Of a stretch of 64,000 nt of DNA, positions 59,394 through 64,000 are shown piece by piece (the stretch's first letter is position 1; every line of letters starts with the position of its first letter). Source of the DNA: Vibrio sp. HA2012. Its GTDB lineage: Bacteria; Pseudomonadota; Gammaproteobacteria; Enterobacterales; Vibrionaceae. The stretch spans positions 372,001 to 436,000 of the forward strand of contig NZ_PFXK01000003.1 of NCBI RefSeq assembly GCF_002812955.1, written 5' to 3'. The position numbers and the translations under genes are program-made. Under the pieces are notes generated by a model. That model was not told where the DNA came from. It did not search any database and saw only the letters and a program-made list of their open reading frames with translations.

Positions 59394-59669
59394 ATGAGTG
59401 AAAAAGAGATTAAGAAAATTATTACGGATTTTACTTCAATAGAACAAGCGTTGGAGTATTTCGAGATAGACTATGACAGTCGCTTCATTGAGGACTACCG
59501 TATGCCGTTGATAAAACGCTTTAACGGCTACCTACTACTTGAAAAACCGGATAACTGGTTTTCCGCTCGCCGGGCCTTAAAAAATGCATATTGCAAAGTA
59601 CAGCGTAGTCGCTTAGATCCTCATTCACGCTCAGCCTGCAGGGGATGTACTTCATGCCAACGTCGGTAA
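59394..59669 (+). CDS. NifW-like small protein
   Basis: The 91-residue protein (ATG 59394; GGAAA upstream) resembles the NifW family, whose members stabilise or protect nitrogenase MoFe protein: SIEQALEYFEIDYDSRF and RMPLIKRFNGYLL match the conserved FFGVxYD and RLHILQRFHxYL patterns. A C-terminal CRGCTSCQRR is basic and cysteine-rich. It lies 27 bp after the lapB-like gene and is probably in its operon. NifW-annotated genes occur at this place in vibrios without nitrogenase, so the role may be unrelated to nitrogen fixation. Confidence 0.65.
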   Translation: MSEKEIKKIITDFTSIEQALEYFEIDYDSRFIEDYRMPLIKRFNGYLLLEKPDNWFSARRALKNAYCKVQRSRLDPHSRSACRGCTSCQRR

Positions 59670-59721
59670 AAGGTAAAACACCTGTTATTCTGTATAGGGT
59701 TAACCGTCTATAAAAGAGCCT

Positions 59722-61407
59722 CTAGGCGTCTTCACTATCGGCTTCCACACCTTCAACCATAGAACGACACTTAATCCGGTACTGATCAAAACTAAATGTA
59801 CATGCTGCATGTTCCCGTTTAGTTATTACTATTTCATCGCCAAACTGAACAGTAACCCGGGTATAGACTTTACTCCGCGCCTGAACCAGATTTTCCTTGA
59901 GCAGGTATTCGAGTTCATGTTCTGCCCGTTCCATTTTAGCCTTTGCCAGTTCCATAATCTGGGCACTATCAAGCTTCAGCTTCTCTATATGATCGATTTC
60001 GTCTTGGGTACGCTCAGCCTTAGGCTTTTTCTTCAGATTAATCTCAGCACGAACAACTTTCATTGTTTCATCCTGAGCCGTTTTGTAATTGTCCCGAAGC
60101 GTATTTAATTGTTCACGATATTTATCATAACGGGAAAATGCCTGCACATAAGTTGCCGTATCCCCTTCAACACCCAAATTAACACAAACAACCTTACCTG
60201 CCACAATAGCTCGACCACCACTCAGGGTTCCCTGCTTATCTGCTGAATCACATACTGTCAGATCCCCGCCACACTTAATTTCATTGCTCAGGCTATGGAT
60301 TTCCATTTCAATATCTTTAGCAGCCTGAAGCACAGTGTACTGAGCATACTTAGTTCTGATACTGCCGTTTGTCTTCACCAGACAGGCCCTCTCCTGATCA
60401 TCATCAACAGCATGGCCAATAATACCTTGTCCGACAACAATGTCTTCCTGAGCCTGAACATCAGCAGATTCGATAAAGCCTCCAATAGTAATCGAACCAG
60501 TTGCTCTGACGATCATTCCTGGCTCAACATTACCGGAAATAACGACACTACCTTTAAACTTAACGTGACCGGTTGTTGCATCAACCTTGGTCAAACACAG
60601 TGCGGGGTCAACGTCAACACTGTTATTTTTAATGATTGGCATCCCCGGTTGCTCAGCAATCAATAGATTGGGATCATTACTGTCAATAGCAGAACCCTTA
60701 CCGGCTTTTAATACCGTATCATGCCCGGGTTTAGGTGCGATCATATGGCCTAAAACGGTGAACCCCGGTGTACCTTTTGTTGCGGGAATTCGTTTCATTA
60801 ACGGCTCATTGGCTTCGACTGTAATCGTTTCACCCAAATTACGCATATCCACTTTACCAGTCTTACTGTTAGTTGTCTGTGGTGCTAAAACCTGCTTATT
60901 CACATCCGGGATCTGCGGAATAAACTGGGCATCTTTTCCCGGTACCGGATAGATACCCAGAGCAACCGGTTGGGTAAACTTCTCACCGGGAGCCAGTTCC
61001 TTACTCACAGCAAGCACTTTCTTCAGTGCCAATTTATTAATACCTTTGAGGACTTTTGCTTCGGCCAAAGCCTGTAGTACTTCGGGGCCATTAATCCCAC
61101 GTCCGCCATACGCCCCAGTTATATCCATACTGGCGAGCATATCGTGATCTGACAGAATAACCTGAACCTGAGCATTCAACTGAGAAGCAACAACCATTCC
61201 TTCATAAGCCGCAGCACTCCCTTCCTTAGCCGCATTAACAAAACTTGTTACAGCCTCATCATCAAGGAAAAAGCTGCTCACCCCCAGTACGCCAAGCTGT
61301 CGGCTAAGTCCGTCACTAGTTAGATGCTGACTAACTTCTTCACCAGCCTGAACCTGTGCAATAACACGTTTACCATCATCTGAAAGACGAACCAGTTCCT
61401 TCCACAT
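59722..61407 (-). CDS. DUF342 (FapA-type) protein
   Basis: The 561-residue protein shows the DUF342 pattern of glycine-rich repeats likely to form a beta-helix (GHVKFKGSVVISGNVEPGMIV, GSITIGGFIESADVQAQEDI, GTLSGGRAIVAG). A coiled coil follows at about 420-510, then a short beta C-terminus (VYTRVTVQFGDEIVITKRE). The start at 61407 is supported by AGGGG and by the family opening MWKELVRLSDDGKR. The frame runs to 61488 without support. It is soluble and of unknown function; the Bacillus-type name FapA refers to flagellar assembly. A pair of 13-bp palindromes lies upstream. Confidence 0.75.
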   Translation of the reverse strand: MWKELVRLSDDGKRVIAQVQAGEEVSQHLTSDGLSRQLGVLGVSSFFLDDEAVTSFVNAAKEGSAAAYEGMVVASQLNAQVQVILSDHDMLASMDITGAYGGRGINGPEVLQALAEAKVLKGINKLALKKVLAVSKELAPGEKFTQPVALGIYPVPGKDAQFIPQIPDVNKQVLAPQTTNSKTGKVDMRNLGETITVEANEPLMKRIPATKGTPGFTVLGHMIAPKPGHDTVLKAGKGSAIDSNDPNLLIAEQPGMPIIKNNSVDVDPALCLTKVDATTGHVKFKGSVVISGNVEPGMIVRATGSITIGGFIESADVQAQEDIVVGQGIIGHAVDDDQERACLVKTNGSIRTKYAQYTVLQAAKDIEMEIHSLSNEIKCGGDLTVCDSADKQGTLSGGRAIVAGKVVCVNLGVEGDTATYVQAFSRYDKYREQLNTLRDNYKTAQDETMKVVRAEINLKKKPKAERTQDEIDHIEKLKLDSAQIMELAKAKMERAEHELEYLLKENLVQARSKVYTRVTVQFGDEIVITKREHAACTFSFDQYRIKCRSMVEGVEADSEDA

Positions 61408-61505
61408 ACCGACCCCTACTGAATGCAACCCGAACTTAAGTCTATCTAATTTCGTATAAAATAGCTCACCAGATAGCGAGTTATCCAACCCTCATCACTT
61501 TTCAA

Positions 61506-61543
61506 TTTACAGTGTAAAATTGAGCATCGATTTACACTGTAAA
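61506..61543. promoter_or_regulatory. Pair of 13-bp palindromes before the DUF342 gene
   Basis: TTTACAGTGTAAA (61506-61518) and TTTACACTGTAAA (61531-61543) have centres 25 bp apart. The second overlaps the tmcA stop. The same 13-mer occurs at 9696-9708 (in malQ), 25402-25414 (in the amylase) and 46166-46178 (after the ABC exporter). A regulator site is likely here because of the paired upstream position. Confidence 0.5.
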
Positions 61544-63583
61544 TTCCAATAACTGCTGAATTTCTTTTCTCAGTTGCTGCTCCGACTGTTTTCGCCCCGT
61601 AAGCAGACATAATGCACTGACCTCTTTCCAGCTCCGGGATTGCAACAATTTAGTGACTGTAACCTGAACATCATCTAGATTGATGTTCTTTTTATTAATA
61701 AGCAAACTCAATGCCAATTTTCGTGCATAGGGTAAGACACTTTCATACAAACATGTCCCCTGACAGTATCGGTACAGTAAAGTTCTCTCTCGGCTTTTCA
61801 AAGAAAATGAATAAGGTGAGGATACAGATAACAGAGAAAGCACTAAAACAGGATCCAGATCAGAAAATATATCCGGCAATAGAGGAAAAAAACGGTCTGC
61901 AAATTCTGAATAGCATTCAGTAACCCAATGTTGTGACTGACAGCTGTCAATCATTAATAAGGAATGTGTTCCGCTGGCATGATCCCGGGAAGCTCCTAAA
62001 CGCAGAGGTACAAAAGAATTTTCAGACCAGAATCGCAACAACTCAGGTGTGACACCAAAACTAGTGGCCATATAGTCAAAACGGACATCCTTCTGCTGCC
62101 GAAGCTGCTCAATCATCCAGCTACCGATACCTCTTTGCTGTAATTCTGGATGTACTGCAATACGCATAATACGCAGACCAGACTGCAACACACCTTCCTG
62201 ATAACCTAACTGACAGGCAATCGTACCTGCAATCAATTGACCTTTAGGCCGTCGCTCACCATGCATAATCTGTTTTGCAAGACCAGCATCCAATCCCCCC
62301 TCTTCCGTCACCAAAATACAGCCGGTGATCTGTTTCTTATCGCTCTGGGCAAGAAAAAGATGCATGGAAGGGTCCGTCAATATATGCAGTAAATCATTAG
62401 GTGAGGTCTGATAATGAGCCTGAACAAGCAAAGCAAAACAATCTCTCAGTTGTGCCGGCAGCAGTTGCTCGGATATCTCTAAACGACGAAATGTCAGATC
62501 AGATATACTGACATCGGTTAAACAATCCTCCATTTCAGCATCCAGTATAAATGCCTCAAACATCCAGTCTTCCAGAGGATCATCTTTCTGCCAGCGAATA
62601 GGTTGTGTGAGATGAACTGCATTCCAGCCCGGCCGGTTGATATCCAGCCAGCGGGTAAACTTCAAAGTAAATCCTCTTCCACATCCTTCATAACCATGCA
62701 CTGTAGTAGAAAAAACTACCCGGTGGTAATGACGACTTAAAGCCTGTAGCAAAGGAACCGGTATTGATGATGCTTCATCAACCAGTAACAAATCACATTC
62801 AGTTCTGTCCTTCAATAGCTCATCAGGAGGGATAAACCGCAAACTGGAGTGACAAGTTTGCAGTTTATTTTGTGAATCATTCTGCAGGTTAGTAAGCCCA
62901 CTCCGGGCATGTTTAAACAGAGAATCAACCGATTTTCTGGCTGGAGCTGTAATAATAATATGCATATTTTTGCTGTTCATCAGCTCTGCTGAAGCTAGCC
63001 CCAGAGCACTACTTTTCCCTCGCCCCCGGTCTGCTGTGATAACAAGAGGGCGTTTACGATGTCCGGAGACCACGTGTCGAATAGCATCAATGGCTCTCTT
63101 CTGATCTGCATAACTATCTCCAGCAGTTATCACTGTTGAAACTGAAGGTAATTCAGGAAGTTTTCCGCCTTCAGTCAGTAGAAAAGCAGATCGGTTCAAT
63201 CTGTATGTCTCGAAAGATCTATTTATCCAATGGCTAAAATAACTTTTTTTGTCCATAAATAATAAAAACAATAGACCACCACCAACCAGAGCTCCTGTAG
63301 CTGCTGTCAAACTATTCGCATCCAGTCCTTCTGCGTCATCGTAGATCAGGCAATCCAGTTCCATTCCCAGAAACCGGCTTCCAAAGTGGCAAGGCTGAGT
63401 ATTGATACCCTGCAGCGGTAACCCTCCCAGTTTAAGTACCCGGGTATATTTTTCCTGCTGGATAAACTGCATCAGTACATCAGACTGCCACTGCCAGGTT
63501 CCATCAAGTTGTATAACAAAACGATAATTCTGCTGCCGGGCATAAGCAGATAAACGAGTTAAAAACTGGAGTGGGGCATTCAT
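61532..63583 (-). CDS. tmcA: tRNA(Met) cytidine acetyltransferase
   Basis: TmcA acetylates the wobble C34 of elongator tRNA-Met to ac4C, using ATP and acetyl-CoA. The 683-residue protein has an N-terminal DUF1726 domain, a helicase-like part with Walker A ITADRGRGKSSALG and Walker B LLLVDEASSIP, and a GNAT domain (MRIAVHPELQQRGIGSWMI). I set the start at 63583 (MNAPLQFL) because the longer frame reaches into the terminator at 63650. A pair of palindromes overlaps its 3' end. Confidence 0.93.
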   Translation of the reverse strand: MNAPLQFLTRLSAYARQQNYRFVIQLDGTWQWQSDVLMQFIQQEKYTRVLKLGGLPLQGINTQPCHFGSRFLGMELDCLIYDDAEGLDANSLTAATGALVGGGLLFLLFMDKKSYFSHWINRSFETYRLNRSAFLLTEGGKLPELPSVSTVITAGDSYADQKRAIDAIRHVVSGHRKRPLVITADRGRGKSSALGLASAELMNSKNMHIIITAPARKSVDSLFKHARSGLTNLQNDSQNKLQTCHSSLRFIPPDELLKDRTECDLLLVDEASSIPVPLLQALSRHYHRVVFSTTVHGYEGCGRGFTLKFTRWLDINRPGWNAVHLTQPIRWQKDDPLEDWMFEAFILDAEMEDCLTDVSISDLTFRRLEISEQLLPAQLRDCFALLVQAHYQTSPNDLLHILTDPSMHLFLAQSDKKQITGCILVTEEGGLDAGLAKQIMHGERRPKGQLIAGTIACQLGYQEGVLQSGLRIMRIAVHPELQQRGIGSWMIEQLRQQKDVRFDYMATSFGVTPELLRFWSENSFVPLRLGASRDHASGTHSLLMIDSCQSQHWVTECYSEFADRFFPLLPDIFSDLDPVLVLSLLSVSSPYSFSLKSRERTLLYRYCQGTCLYESVLPYARKLALSLLINKKNINLDDVQVTVTKLLQSRSWKEVSALCLLTGRKQSEQQLRKEIQQLLEFTV

Positions 63584-63649
63584 AGCTGATCGGAATTCAC
63601 TGGATTGAAAGTGAGGAAATGGTATCACAGCCAGCATAGCAGACAGATA

Positions 63650-63673
63650 CAAAAAAGCCGCAAATTGCGGCTC
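63650..63673 (-). terminator. Intrinsic terminator after the parB-like gene
   Basis: AGCCGCAA (63656-63663) pairs with TTGCGGCT (63665-63672); on the minus strand it is followed by TTTTTT. It shows that the right-edge gene ends here and that tmcA starts later. Confidence 0.85.
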
Positions 63674-63715
63674 TTTCGATAGTAAATCAATATTTCATGG
63701 CGTATTTTATTAAAA

Positions 63716-64000
63716 TCATCCCAACCTAGATGTCAGAAAAGAAAGAATTTCCTGCATCGTACCGTCATCCACTTTCTTCAGGCTGATGGCTAGATTTGCC
63801 CCTTTACGGGTATATGTAGCACGACCTTTAACCAACTCATGTTTCTCAATCTGATTAACTTTAGGCGGTGTTAGCTCATGAATCCAGCTTTCCAGTTGCT
63901 CCGAAACATCTTTAGTCAAACGAGCCACACCCTGCGCACTACTGCGTTGCCAGACAAATCCGTCACCTTCTCTGCACTTACGGATCACGGCTAACTGGTG
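63716..64000 (-). CDS. C-terminal part of a possible ParB-family partition protein (runs off the right edge)
   Basis: The frame is open to the window edge (about 95 residues; no start visible). It ends VKGRATYTRKGANLAISLKKVDDGTMQEILSFL, a strand-strand-helix pattern that resembles the dimerisation domain of plasmid-type ParB proteins, such as the ParB of Vibrio chromosome II. A GTG within it at 63988 is probably not the start because the frame continues upstream as HQLA. If correct, the chromosome II origin region lies just to the right. The call rests on the pattern and gene context only. Confidence 0.45.
   Translation of the reverse strand, partial: HQLAVIRKCREGDGFVWQRSSAQGVARLTKDVSEQLESWIHELTPPKVNQIEKHELVKGRATYTRKGANLAISLKKVDDGTMQEILSFLTSRLG

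Noticed and set aside
61506..61543. TyrR box
   Set aside because: TyrR sites are TGTAAA-N6-TTTACA. Here the halves are in the opposite order with one base between, and the outward-facing halves are 12 bases apart.
1..64000. CRISPR arrays, tRNA/rRNA genes, insertion sequences, prophage
   Set aside because: No regularly spaced repeats, cloverleaf, rRNA signature, transposase or phage structural gene was seen by reading, although no profile search was run.

Overview
The window looks like a stretch of chromosome II of a marine gamma-proteobacterium of the Vibrio type. The glgB-malQ-malP-malT block, a DUF368 (PopT) gene, sstT, putP, pdxH, a Lap-type secretion/c-di-GMP module, tmcA and a possible ParB C-terminus at the right edge form a combination I know from Vibrio second chromosomes. 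This is inferred from gene content; no rRNA, tRNA, CRISPR array or insertion sequence was seen.

Layout. (1) 1-1710: the start of a cation-diffusion-facilitator gene, a LysR regulator and the decayed 3' end of a phytase-like esterase gene. (2) 1730-6802: a visibly AT-rich island. It holds a MarR regulator, a tetrapyrrole-methylase-family protein and two ABC-exporter-fold half-transporters. A Fur-like box and two near-identical inverted repeats (probable MarR operators) precede its genes, and the second ABC gene carries an in-frame TAA stop. (3) 6825-18298: glgB, malQ and malP (minus), then malT (plus) and a DUF4336 gene. (4) 18657-23642: popT, a second-type rsgA with a leader peptide upstream, sstT and a Sel1-repeat membrane protein. 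(5) 23934-46138: a large alpha-glucan utilisation region with a cytoplasmic alpha-amylase, a lone malE, draG-draT, a LacI-type regulator, a lipoprotein GH13 amylase with two LacI-type operators, a diguanylate cyclase, the operon lamB-malM-GH13-GH31, glgX and an ABC exporter. (6) 46247-48263: a small zinc-ribbon protein and putP. (7) 49058-59669: two paralogous PEGA proteins (the second with an FGE-sulfatase domain), pdxH, and the cluster lapC-like / lapG / lapD / lapB-like / nifW-like. (8) 59722-64000: a DUF342 protein, tmcA and the 3' end of a possible parB.

How it works together. Sites with the MalT core GGA(T/G)GA lie before malP, the cytoplasmic amylase, malE and lamB/glgX. This suggests one MalT regulon: starch or glycogen is cut by the surface amylase, dextrins enter through LamB, are bound by MalE, and are processed by GH31, GH13, MalQ, MalP, GlgX and GlgB. 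The lipoprotein amylase has its own LacI-type control.

The most unusual parts are the iron-linked methylase/ABC island at the left and two nitrogenase-related items (draG-draT and a NifW-like gene) in a window with no nitrogenase genes. Others are a 13-bp palindrome found five times, and the PEGA/FGE paralogues beside the Lap module.
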